Assembly: GCA_024500155.1 (NCBI GenBank)
Contig: CM044880.1
Coordinates: forward strand, 5,332,001 to 5,396,000
Direction of reading: 5' to 3'
Length of the DNA: 64,000 nt
Source of the DNA: Chenopodium formosanum
Taxonomy: Eukaryota; Streptophyta; Magnoliopsida; Caryophyllales; Amaranthaceae
The stretch's first letter is position 1. Every line of letters begins with the position of its first letter. Below the pieces are notes generated by a model. The model ran no database searches, was not told the DNA's origin, and saw nothing but the letters and a program-made list of their open reading frames with translations. Shown in pieces: positions 11,007 through 21,154 of this stretch. A program made the position numbers and the translations under genes.

Positions 11007-11577
11007 TGTTAGAAGATATGCAAATTAAACGGAAACACTTATCTCAATGTTGTGTAGACCAATTGACAATAGCCGCGTTGTGGAGAACCACTGACCTAAA
11101 AGACGATTCCGCGCTACCTCCCGGTGCAGTAGACTAGAAGCGGTCGCCCGGAGTTTATGTGCACTCACAAACCCGACTGGAACCCAAAATACTTGCCCAG
11201 AAAACAAATAGAAAGAATTTGTGTTTAGATATATTTAGAGAAGAAAGGAGACTGATTGTTGTGTTTTTTCCGGAGGTGAATAAGGTTGATTTATAAGGCA
11301 ATGGAGGGAGTAAAAACAACCAGCAATTTAGGGGGAAATGGTCATCAATCAAGTGGTGTAACATCCACCCATTAATCCCCAATAAGAGCTAGCTTTTAAT
11401 CAACATTAAAAGAGTAACGACTAGTCTTTTTAAGTAGCAACATTAATCAGCAATAATGCCCCATTAAATTAGCAATAAGAGGAAGTTAAAATTAAGGGAT
11501 TCCAATAGCCATTAAATCCCAACAGTCAAAATAATAAACACCATAACTTCTTTGTTTTACTTCAAGAACTTCCAACA
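11007..11577 (-). repeat. Left LTR (3' LTR in element orientation)
   Basis: This 571-bp direct repeat has a near-identical partner at 15476-16045. It begins TGTTAGAAG and ends TTCCAACA, and the target duplication CATAC precedes it. Confidence 0.9.
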
Positions 11578-12100
11578 ATTCCCCACAGGTTCGAAGAAGT
11601 GAAAAGAGAGAAAGAAAAAAAAATGAATTCTGGGCAAAACAAAACAATTGCATAAGTGTCAATGTCTCGCGACTTGAATTAACACATAGTGGACATCAAG
11701 CTATGATCCCTCACCTACCAAGTGACTTTCGTCTTGAACTCAATAGGGAGTTAGGGACCCGTCACTTTGAGCCACACAATTGAACATGTATAATATTCTG
11801 AAATTCCGCGAATAAAGATGACGCATTATACTGGCCATACGTCTAGCCTGGATGCTCATAGGTGCTCTAGAGTATAAGCCCACGAAATACTCATAGGAAG
11901 CGGCCACACTTCCACACCTAAGTAGGTGAACTCCATCAAGTGTGAGCTACAACACACCTCCAAAATATGGATATGGGTTTATTAAGAGTCGTATGCTCAA
12001 CCTCCTTCTCATTTGTAGCTAAGCACAAACAAACATCTAGAGATGGACAAATAAAATAAAAATGTGCTTCCGAATTATGACATAATGTTCCTCTTTGAAC

Positions 12101-12307
12101 TCATGGTGAGTAGGAGTTCACTATTTCACAATTCATACCACGGGCTTTAGCCCCATCTCTTCCGATGTTTCCAAAACTAGTTTTTTTTTTTTTCCATAGG
12201 CTTTTAGTTAACAGATCCGTAACATTTCTTTTAGACTTAATGCAGTCTAGTGATATCACCCCATTCAACAAATCATTTTTAACATCAACCTTATAGGCAT
12301 GGTTCAA
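12101..12307 (-). pseudogene. Relic of Copia RNase H C-terminus
   Basis: The reverse-strand frame reads VISLDCIKSKRNVTDLLTKS and later a GRDGAKARGMN segment. It resembles the end of Copia polyproteins, where a block like I-x-V-K-T-x-x-N-x-A-D-x-L-T-K is followed by a serine/arginine-GMG tail. The frame is short and not joined to upstream pol sequence. This is the only protein trace seen in the 3.9-kb interior. Confidence 0.55.
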
Positions 12308-15300
12308 TCAAAAGTAACCATGATTTGCAAATCTCAACAAATTCCCCTTCAATGGGATATTTGCAAACATATTTGCTCATAAGAGCCATATACTCTTGAT
12401 CATCTTGCCTCATAACCTGTCAATTCAAGAGCAATAAATTTAGATTATTCCAAAACAAACATAGCAAAACAAGGTTGCTTTGCACAATTTACATAACATA
12501 GCTACACCACTTAGTGGTGCAGACATAACCACGCACTTGAGTTTGAAATCATTGTCGAACTTCAAGACCTCATGGAAACTTCTTGCAATAGTGCAAACTC
12601 TTATCTTTTGTACTTTTCAAGTACTTATGCACCCTTCTCAAAACTATCTGATGGTCATTGCTCGAGTTAAGAGTATACTTGCTTAATCTACTTACATAAA
12701 AAGCAATGTCAGATTAAGCATGGTTCCCAAGAAACATAAGACTATCAAACGGATATTTCTTCCATAAAAACAATCACTCATGATATTCCACTAATTTAAA
12801 GTTAATACTCTAAAGACATAGAGATACCAAAACAAACTTGTAAGGAAAACTCAATCATAAACTATTTTTAGCTCAATTAACCACTTTTAGGCTTTGCATT
12901 AAACAATAGAAAATTCTAACATTAATGCCTCTCATTCCTACTAGATTCAAGTAATCCAGCTTGAATATCCAACCACTTGAAACATAGTAATAATACACAT
13001 ATATGCTCAAAGACAATTTATTCAATAAAGAATCAATTAGGATATGCAATTTATCAAGCAAAAACTAAGCAAGACTTTGAGTCCAACACTGATTCTTTAT
13101 TACTTCCCCCACATTGGACAACAAAGTCCGATTCAAAACCCTTACCAATGCACCCACATTCTCATTGAATGAAGTATTTGGATATAAAAACCTCCTTCCA
13201 AAAATCACATGGGATCTTTATTAACATAGATTTCATATAAAGAAAACGCATAAGTTTATAAAACATGCAATGAACCCCCACATGAAAAGGACAAGGCTCA
13301 AATACCAAAATAGAGCATAAACAGATACATGGTTGGGAAAAAAAAAAATCACTATGTCATAACACTGGGTATAATAACATATAAGGTGGACAAGAGCAGA
13401 GATCTTTGAAACATTGAATTAATCAAAGATAATAATTCAACAACACCTCAAAATATTAACTCCCAAGCCACCATATAAAATTCAAGGCATTTACAAATTA
13501 CTCATGCTTTATACATAAAGAATTATAACACAATAAAGAGTCATAGGCGGTAACATTAAACCATCATAAAATATTGGAAAATCGTAGTCAATTCCTAAAA
13601 TACTTTACTCGAAAATTCTCCAAAGAGAAAGCCATACAATCTCCTTAAGTAAAATTATCACATAATTTCTCTTCACAAAACTCAACAAGTTTGAGAATTA
13701 TAAGTTTCACACAAACATGTTAAACCGAGGATAAAGTAATGAGATCAATTTAGTTATGAATAAAGCTTCTCAATACGAGTATTTCATATCATGGATTCAA
13801 GCAATTGACATATATAGTACATCTCAACTCCATACTCAACACATACATGAATCATGATAAAAGTAGTACTCGGAGTACATACATACACCTCAAAAAAAAA
13901 TGTTAAAACATTGCTCAAAAGCTTCCTACTGAATAACAAGTTACTTCACAAAATGTAAAACCAACAAATTAAAGGTAACTGATTATATGCAATATAATAT
14001 CATACTCATAAAATATCGACATTTTTACTTTCTATTAATCATTCAACAAATATTTAATTGACAAATTCAACATTCAACGTACTTTGTCAACACCCACAAA
14101 AGCATATATTTGTTAAGATGATTACTAGGAATTAAACCAGATGATAAACATAATAACACGAGACTTGGTTTAGAATGAACCTCCCTTGAATTAAATCAAG
14201 TAACATGTGTGAGACCTTTATGAGATGTCTAACCGTCCTCGTTGTAAATAAGGGCCTTAAGATGTCATCATAACTCCCTAATCTGAGCAGCTAGTGAGAA
14301 TCCAACCGTTGAAAAATAAGCCTCATGTGTCCCAAACATACTCCCAAAATTTCAGCCCAAACCGACCAAGGATGACCTTTGATTGGGGGTCATCTTTGGG
14401 ACTGCTCCCGAAAATCCGCGAGTAAGAACCTAGTCCTAAAATTTATCTCAAGAATTTTTGAAAAGGTATTAGAAAATAATAACTACAAAGAAGATAAACC
14501 TTTGTAATTGGACTAAACCAATATGCAAATCAAAGTTTAGGATACACACGATAAACATATGTAAACAAAATCAATCCAATTAAGAGATGCAAAATATGAG
14601 AACATTAAGCCCAATACAAAACAAAGAATCTAAAATATCGTGTAACTCAATCAACTTGAGCGTGTAAAATAGCAAGTTAATGATAACAATATTTCCAATT
14701 AGACAATGCATCAACTTGAAAAACCAACTCATACATATGAGAATCGAAAAATATCAAACATGATATTGCACAAATGCAATAAATTATTGAAAACACAAAA
14801 TTACCCACTAATTAAAATTAGGCAAAACCATGTACAGATAAACTAAAGCTTATAAGACACATAGCCAACATATAAAAACAATACGGAGTAATAGATCACA
14901 ATTATAACAATTCCTAGTTTATAGCCTAGGATAATTCATTTCCTAGTTTAAGTATCCATTGAGTAAAGGAAACAATTTACGGAATCAGTTCACGGAAAAC
15001 TTCTTTGAGAAAAGTCGAGACGGTGAAATCAAAACCAAACTTTCCATAATACATTCACATTATAGGCCTTCTCACAGTAATGTATAAACATCAATTTAAT
15101 AAATTCCATGAAATCATTCATCATTACAATAGTAATATGACTAATCACATACACAACAAAAGATTGCTCCAAACAAAACCACATCATAACTAACGGATAC
15201 CATATTAGAATTATATTCCGTGAGTGATATCCTTTGCACTATTGACAATATATGCAATCTACCAAGCTTATCACAAGCTACTGACATAGCTACATTTTAG

Positions 15301-15475
15301 GCAACAACTAATTACAAAAATATTCTAGGCTATAATCAAGTAACCGAAATATATACAAAGATATATTCTTGACTAAAATATCTTAACAATCATAATAAAT
15401 CAAATCACAACATTGTCTAAATTTGACATATCAAAAATTCAAATATTTAGTAATCATATCATTCGTCTTTTAGAT
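12308..15475 (-). other. Non-coding interior of the LTR element
   Basis: About 3.2 kb of A-rich, stop-rich sequence without recognisable retroviral domains on either strand. It carries isolated A runs, and a more GC-balanced patch near 14200-14420, but no gene or clear tandem repeat. It looks like the unique filler of a large non-autonomous derivative. Confidence 0.5.
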
Positions 15476-16045
15476 TGTTAGAAGATATGCAAATTAAACG
15501 GAAACACTTATCTCAATGTTGTGTAGACCAATTGACAATAGCCGCGTCGTGGAGAACCACTGACCTAAAAGACGATTCCGCGCTACCTCCCGGTGCAGTA
15601 GACTAGAAGCGGTCGCCCGGAGTTTATGTGCACTCACAAACCCGACTGGAACCCAAAATACTTGCCCAGAAAACAAATAGAAAGAATTTGTGTTTAGATA
15701 TATTTAGAGAAGAAAGGAGACTGATTGTTGTGTTTTTTCCGGAGGTGAATAAGGTTGATTTATAAGGCAATGGAGGGAGTAAAAACAACCAGCAATTTAG
15801 GGGGAAATGGTCATCAATCAAGTGGTGTAACATCCACTCATTAATCCCCAATAAGAACTAGCTTTTAATCAACATTAAAAGAGTAACGGCTAGTCTTTTA
15901 AGTAGCAACATTAATCAGCAATAATGCCCCATTAAATTAGCAATAAGAGGAAGTTAAAATTAAGGGATTCCAATAGCCATTAAATCCCAACAGTCAAAAT
16001 AATAAACACCATAACTTCTTTGTTTTACTTCAAGAACTTCCAACA
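15476..16045 (-). repeat. Right LTR (5' LTR in element orientation)
   Basis: This 570-bp partner of 11007-11577 is followed by the CATAC target duplication at 16046-16050. No standard initiator-tRNA-Met primer site was recognised in the expected place (just below 15476 on the - strand), so primer use is unresolved. Confidence 0.9.
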
Positions 16046-16087
16046 CATACTACCATTACATTTCCTTAGAGGGTCATAGCTTGTGTA

Positions 16088-17622
16088 CTATCTGGAACAT
16101 ATAATTCCTAATTCGGTATTTGAACCCTTGATCTCTTCAAACTCCTTACTTCCTACTTCAGCTACCTCCTTCTGCTGAGTGCTTCTGAGATCCTCATTTT
16201 TCTTTTCCTCAGCAATGAAATTCATTAGCATTCTCAATGCCTCCTCTGAATTTTCACTTTTCATCAGCTGTTCACCTACTTCTGCAGGGGTGACCTTTGT
16301 TTCCTGCACCTGTTGTTCAATTTTCGTCAAAAGTAGGTGCTCTGTGATGCCAAGGTAATTTGAAGACAGTGTTCTGAGTGCAGATTGGGTGCAATAGGAC
16401 ATGTGGATATGCAAATCCATCTTTCCTGGTCGCAAGAGCGCTGGATCAAGTCTGTCTTTGTGGTTGGTTGTGAACAGAATGATCCTCTCATCTCCACAGC
16501 TTGACCATAACCCGTCCATGAAATTAAGCAAGCCTGATAAGGTCATCTTGGTTATAGAACAGAAAAATGTCAGTTCTAGATCATTACTCATTAAAATCCC
16601 TCTTAGAATAATTTTCAATTACTTACCTCATTCCCTTGTTGAGAATATAAAACTTGAAAGTTTCTCTGGCGTGCCTTCATCTTCTTCTGTAAGTCGATAG
16701 AGCAGTCAATGTCTTCCACCACGAGTATCGATCTATTAGCTGTTGCTATCAGTAGTCTCCTTAGGTCAGAGTTTCTCCCACTATCAGTCAGGTCTAGATC
16801 ATATATATCAAAATTTAGATAATTAGCCATGGCTGCGATCAGACTAGATTTTCCTGTACCCGGAGGTCCAAACAGCAAGTATCCACGTTTCCATGCCTTC
16901 CCAACTTTTCTGTAGAAATCTTTCCTCTTCAAAAACCTGTCCAAATCCTCCATTATCATCTTCTTCATCTCCATGTCCATGGCTAAAGTGCCAAAATTTG
17001 CTGGGTGATCTAGATTTACAGATTGCCAAACCGTCCCCGTGGTTATATGCATTATCTCAGAATCCAGTGTGTGCAGCTTTGGGGTCCTTTTCTGTTTTTT
17101 GACCACCTGTGCTTGTTCTAGGATGTGCTGGAAGTAGGTGGTGAAAACCATATCTTTGTGCTTCTTGTGAAAACACAAGTTGTAATATTGGATCTCATGA
17201 TTCTCTTCGTTGAATCTCTTTGTTTTCACCTGTTTAGTCACTTTTTTCCAAGTGAGCTTGACTCCATTGAATATGTCAACCACTTCTTGATTTTTATCCA
17301 TGGAAAATTGGATATTCGACTCTTTGATAGGCAAGGTGGCTCGGAACCTGTGGGTTAATGCAGAGAGTTTGGTGCCCAAATAAAGGTCTGCAGCATAAAA
17401 AAGCTGGTTTTTAACCATTCCATCAACTTCACTGATGATTATGGTTACCTCTGAGGAGAAAGAAGCAAAGAGAGCCCTGAGTTTATTGGAAATGTAGTCT
17501 TGAAATTCAATGGGTACGTTATCTCTAGCAATGCTACGTATCAGCATAGCGGCTGCAGCGGCAGAGGTAGCTGTGGAGATTATCGTTTTAACAGTAGGCA
17601 TTTGGATGTTGGTGTTGAACAT
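16088..17622 (-). CDS. AAA-ATPase of the BCS1-like plant family (HSR4/At3g50940-like), copy 1
   Basis: Two exons (17622-16627 and 16546-16088) join into 484 codons; the intron 16547-16626 has GTAAGT and a CCAAG acceptor. Residues 1-30 form a hydrophobic, alanine-rich anchor (TIISTATSAAAAAMLIRSIA), followed by the AAA-associated N-domain with SEVDGMVKNQLFYAADLYLG. The AAA domain carries Walker A GPPGTGKS near residue 251 and Walker B ILVVEDID near 298. Exon 2 gives GLLNFMDGLWSSCGDERII, then NHKDRLDPALLRPGKMD with the arginine of sensor type. Family members are membrane-anchored ATPases of mitochondria or ER, several induced by stress or pathogens; the substrate is unknown. It is a tandem paralogue of the gene at 18891-20407. 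An LTR element ends 42 bp after its stop, inside the expected 3' UTR. Confidence 0.9.
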
Positions 17623-18116
17623 TTTGAGAGGTTTTTCTGATCTTGTTTTAGAAATCAGGTATGGAGTGTTTTAAGGTGCTGCCTTTCCTAATTCCTACGG
17701 AGTATTGTGTTTACTTAAATAGAGAATGTGGATGTGCAATGGAAATTTTGAATTTTATTATGGAGTAATTGAACTTTTTGGGAGTAGTGGATTTTGGATA
17801 GTTTTAGTATTTCACTGTTAGTTCCTATAAGCTTTTTCTGCACGTATTGACCCTGCTGAGTGCTGACTATGAATTGAGCGTTCAGAATCAGAAGTGATGA
17901 TGTTTTTTTGTTTTTTATTGGCTCACTGAACACTGAAGTGATGATGCTACGATGTCTTCCCCTGTTTCTTTTCTGAAGTTACGTAAAATTTAAATGTTTT
18001 GGAAGCATGTATAATGAGAATTCTTGTACTCCGTAGTACTTATCTTGAGAGTAGGCAAATATTTTGCTAAATTGGAATATATGCTTTGAGAATAGGTAAA
18101 TATTTTAGTGAATGAT

Positions 18117-18168
18117 AATAGTTGCTTTGGGATTATGTAAATATTTACATAATCCCAAAGCAACTATT
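18117..18168. repeat. Perfect 52-bp palindrome, 26-bp arms without spacer
   Basis: The sequence starts AATAGTTGCTTTGGGATTAT and is its own reverse complement over 52 bases, centred on AAATATTT. It lies about 0.5 kb upstream of AAA copy 1 and could form a cruciform. Confidence 0.9.
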
Positions 18169-18382
18169 CTTATGTATCAAAACACTCTTCTTCGTTCATT
18201 GTAAAATCTTAACTTCGGACGGAGTACTCTGTATTACTCTTACCAACACATGAGATATTTAATATGTGCTGGCCTAAAGTGAAGCTGTTTTGTTTTTTTT
18301 TTTTTTTTTTTTTATTTGTTTAATCACAGTTATCTTTGGGAGTTTAACAATATTATGACTGCAATATATTCTTGTACATACC

Positions 18383-18577
18383 AAGCTAAGTTTGGTCTAG
18401 TGGTAAAGATTGTATCTTTCAACCTTAAGATTGGAGGTTCAATCCCCATTAGAGATTCTTTGAGGGTGGAAATTCCTTACCCTTTACCCTCACTCTCAAA
18501 GTGTCTGACCTATATCCTTGTACATCCAGGTGTACGGTGCACGGTTGATATAAAAACTAAAAAAATAAAAAATACTG
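18383..18577 (+). mobile_element. tRNA-derived SINE
   Basis: RNA polymerase III promoter boxes are visible: A-box-like TGGTCTAGTGGTAAAG at 18393-18408 and B-box-like GGTTCAATCCCC near 18436-18447. A non-tRNA body of about 120 bp follows, with an A-rich end AAAAAAATAAAAAAT. No target duplication was identified, so the limits are approximate. Confidence 0.7.
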
Positions 18578-18749
18578 CACTAGTACAATCTATAAACTCT
18601 GATGTATCTTAACTGTAATTAAACTCTGACCGTCCACATATATCATGTAATAAGGCTTTTCACCAGAATTCTTTTCCTTAACAATCTAAGCAATCTAGCA
18701 ATATGTTTAAGTGTATAATAGTTGTTCTGAGGTTGAGGAAACTCCGACT

Positions 18750-18890
18750 TTAATCTCTCTTAGTCACTGAGACCACAATATTTGAGTATTCACTTTGTTC
18801 TGGAGCCATACGTTCCTTGACCATTATTTTGAACCTGCGAAACAAATCGTCCATGTCTGCCTCACTAAATTCAGTTGTAAGGAGAGATTC
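18750..18890 (-). pseudogene. 3' fragment of a SABATH methyltransferase gene
   Basis: On the - strand this reads 46 codons, beginning ESLLTTEFSEADMDDLF and ending SNIVVSVTKRD with a TAA stop at 18750-18752. It is closely similar to the end of the complete gene's last exon (21155-21295), and the similarity continues into the 3' UTR (to about 18706 versus 21108). The frame has no stop, but all other exons are absent and its upstream edge is fused base-to-base to the stop codon of AAA copy 2. It is a duplication remnant and unlikely to make a protein of its own. Confidence 0.9.
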
Positions 18891-20407
18891 TTAATTCAGT
18901 ATTTGAACACTTTCCTTGATCTCCTCTTCCAACCCCTTATTTCCCACTTCTGCTACCTCATTCTGCTGAGTGCTTCTGAGATCCTCACTTTTCTTCTTCT
19001 CAGTAATGAAATCCATTAGCATTCTCAATGCCTCCTCTGAGTCTTCACTTTTCATCAGCTGTTCAGCTACTTCTGCAGGAGTGACCTTTATTTCCTGCAC
19101 CTGTTGTTCAATTTCTGTCAAAAGTGGATGCTCTGTGATGCCAAGGTAATTTGTAGAGAGTGTTCTGAGTGCAGAGTGGGTGCAATAGGACATGTGGATA
19201 TGCAAATCCATCCGCCCTGGTCGCAAGAGTGCTGGGTCCAATCTGTCTTTGTGATTCGTCGTGAACACAATGATCCTCTCATCTCCACAGCTTGACCATA
19301 ACCCGTCCATAAAATTAAGCAAGCCTGATAAGGTCACCTAGTTATAGAACAGGAAAATGTCAGTTCTAGATCGTTACTCGTTAGAATTTTTGTTAGAATA
19401 ATTTTCAATAACTAACTTACCTCATTCCCTTGTTGAAAATATGGATCATGAAAGTTTTTCTGGCGCTCCTTCATCGTCTTCTGTAAGTCGATAGAGCAGT
19501 CAATATCTTCCACCACGAGTATTGACCTATTAGCTGTTCCTATCAGTAGTCTCCTAAGATCAGAGTTTCTCCTAACATCAGTCAACTCTAGATCATATAT
19601 ATCAAAATTCAGGTAATTAGCCATGGCTGCGATCAGGCTAGACTTTCCTGTACCCGGAGGTCCAAACAGCAAGTAGCCACGTTTCCATGCCTTCCCAACT
19701 TTCCTGTAGAAGTCTCTCCTCTTCACGAACCTGTCCAAATCCTCCATTATCATCTTCTTCATCTCCATGTCCATGGCTAAAGTACCAAAATTTGCCGGGT
19801 GATCTAGATTTACCGATTGCCAAACCGTGCCCGGGCTCCTACGCATTAAATCAGAATCCAGTGTGTGCAGCTTTGGGGTTCTTTTCTGTTTTCTGACCAC
19901 CTGTGCTTGTTCTAGGATGTGCTTGAAGTAGGTGGTGAACACCATGTCTTTGTGCTTCTTATGAAAGCTCAAGTTGTAGTATTGGATCTCATCGTTGGCT
20001 CTCTTTGTTTTCACCTGTTTAGTCACTTTTTTCCAAGTGAGCTTGACTCCGTTGAACATGTCAATCACTTCTTGATTTTTATCCAAGGAAAAGTGGATGT
20101 TCATCTCTTTGATAGGCAAGGTGGCTCGGAATCTGTTGGTTAAAGGCGATAGTTTAGTGCCCAAGTAAAGGTCTGCAGCATAAAAGAGCTGGTTTCTAAC
20201 TATTCCATCAACTTCACTGATGATTATGGTTACCTCTGAGGAGAAAGAAGCAAAGAGAGCCCTGATTTTATAGGAAATGTAGTATTGAAATTCATTGGGT
20301 ACATAGTCTCTAGCAATGCTACGTATCAGCATAGCGGCCACAGCGGCAGAGGTAGCAGTGGAGATGATTGTTTTAACAGTAGGCATTTGGATGTTGGTGC
20401 TGATCAT
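18891..20407 (-). CDS. AAA-ATPase of the BCS1-like plant family (HSR4/At3g50940-like), copy 2
   Basis: Two exons (20407-19421 and 19337-18891) join into 477 codons through an 83-bp intron (GTAAGT donor, ACTAG acceptor) at the same place as in copy 1. The layout is the same: N-terminal hydrophobic anchor, AAA-associated domain, Walker A GPPGTGKS near residue 248, Walker B ILVVEDID, and NHKDRLDPALLRPGRMD in exon 2. Most differences from copy 1 are scattered substitutions, plus a 3-codon deletion in the KTKRANDEIQYY region. The C-terminus differs: homology with copy 1 ends at the stop codon, where the frame has shifted, giving ESVQILN, and SABATH-derived sequence begins. Upstream lies the complete SABATH gene on the same strand, so read-through or coordinate expression is possible. 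Confidence 0.9.
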
Positions 20408-21154
20408 TTTGAGAGGTTTTTCTAATCTTGTTTTTGAGATCAGGTCAGGAGTGTTTTAAGGTGCTGCATTTGGTCTTTCTTATTGTGCTTACTTTAATAG
20501 AGATTGTGGTCGTCTCTAGTGGATATGCAATGGAAATTTCAACTCTAGTGTTTGGAGTATTTTTGGGAGTAGTGGATTTTGGGTAGTTTCACTGGCATTT
20601 CCTATAAGCTTTTTCTGCACGTAATAAATTAAGAATTGACCCTGCTGACTTTGAATTAGAAAGTTCTGAAGTGATGATGGGGCTTTGTTATGTCCCATTG
20701 TTTTTTTTTCCTAAAGTTATGTTTGAGTTATTTTAACCGGTATTGAGTAAAATGTTGTGGGAGTAGGTAAAATGTTTTCTACGTAGTATTTGTTGTGGAG
20801 TGGGAGTAGGTTTGGTAAATGAGAATATATGATATGGAAATAAATACAGTAAATATTTTGGTTATGAAATAATTGTTTTGGGTTACGTAATGCTACATAC
20901 TTGTATTTTGTAATTGAGAATAGTTGCATTGAAAGTAGGTAGGAGGGTAATTGTGCAAAAATATACTACGAGTAGTATTGGAAATAATAAGATAACTAAA
21001 GAAAGAAACGTACGCTAAAAATAAAAGAAACAAAGGGAGCAGCAAATTTTACTCTCTAATTTGTATGCTTACACAACTAGCAACATCCTTTTCTTGTAGA
21101 TTGCATATAATGTAAGTATATAACAGTTGTTCTGAGGTTTAGGAAACTCCCACT
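20408..21154 (-). other. AAA copy 2 promoter and SABATH 3' UTR
   Basis: This intergenic stretch holds the promoter of AAA copy 2, similar in patches to that of copy 1, and the 3' end of the SABATH gene. No separate gene was seen. Confidence 0.55.

Larger units (their letters stand above)
11007..16045 (-). mobile_element. Young non-autonomous LTR retrotransposon, Copia-derived
   Basis: Two direct repeats of 571 and 570 bp (TG...CA ends, TGTTAGAAG to CTTCCAACA) bound about 3.9 kb. The 5-bp direct repeat CATAC flanks the whole (11002-11006, 16046-16050), proving insertion. By eye the LTRs differ by about four substitutions and one 1-base gap, roughly 99% identity, so it inserted recently. A polypurine-like tract (CTGTGGGGAAT, - strand, 11578-11588) and a relic of a Copia RNase H tail on the - strand set the orientation. 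No gag, protease, integrase or RT is visible, so it must have been moved by proteins from elsewhere. It landed between DHFR-TS and AAA gene 1. Confidence 0.85.
17623..18749. other. Promoter region of AAA copy 1 and spacer
   Basis: The first 400-500 bases upstream of the ATG share blocks (for example CCTATAAGCTTTTTCTGCACG) with the region upstream of AAA copy 2, showing that both genes were duplicated with their promoters. Further out are a perfect palindrome (18117-18168), a T run near 18291-18313 and a SINE (18383-18577). Confidence 0.55.

Noticed and set aside
12977..13168. 63-codon frame in the LTR element interior
   Set aside because: Short, no similarity to gag or pol domains, and surrounded by stop-rich A-rich DNA.
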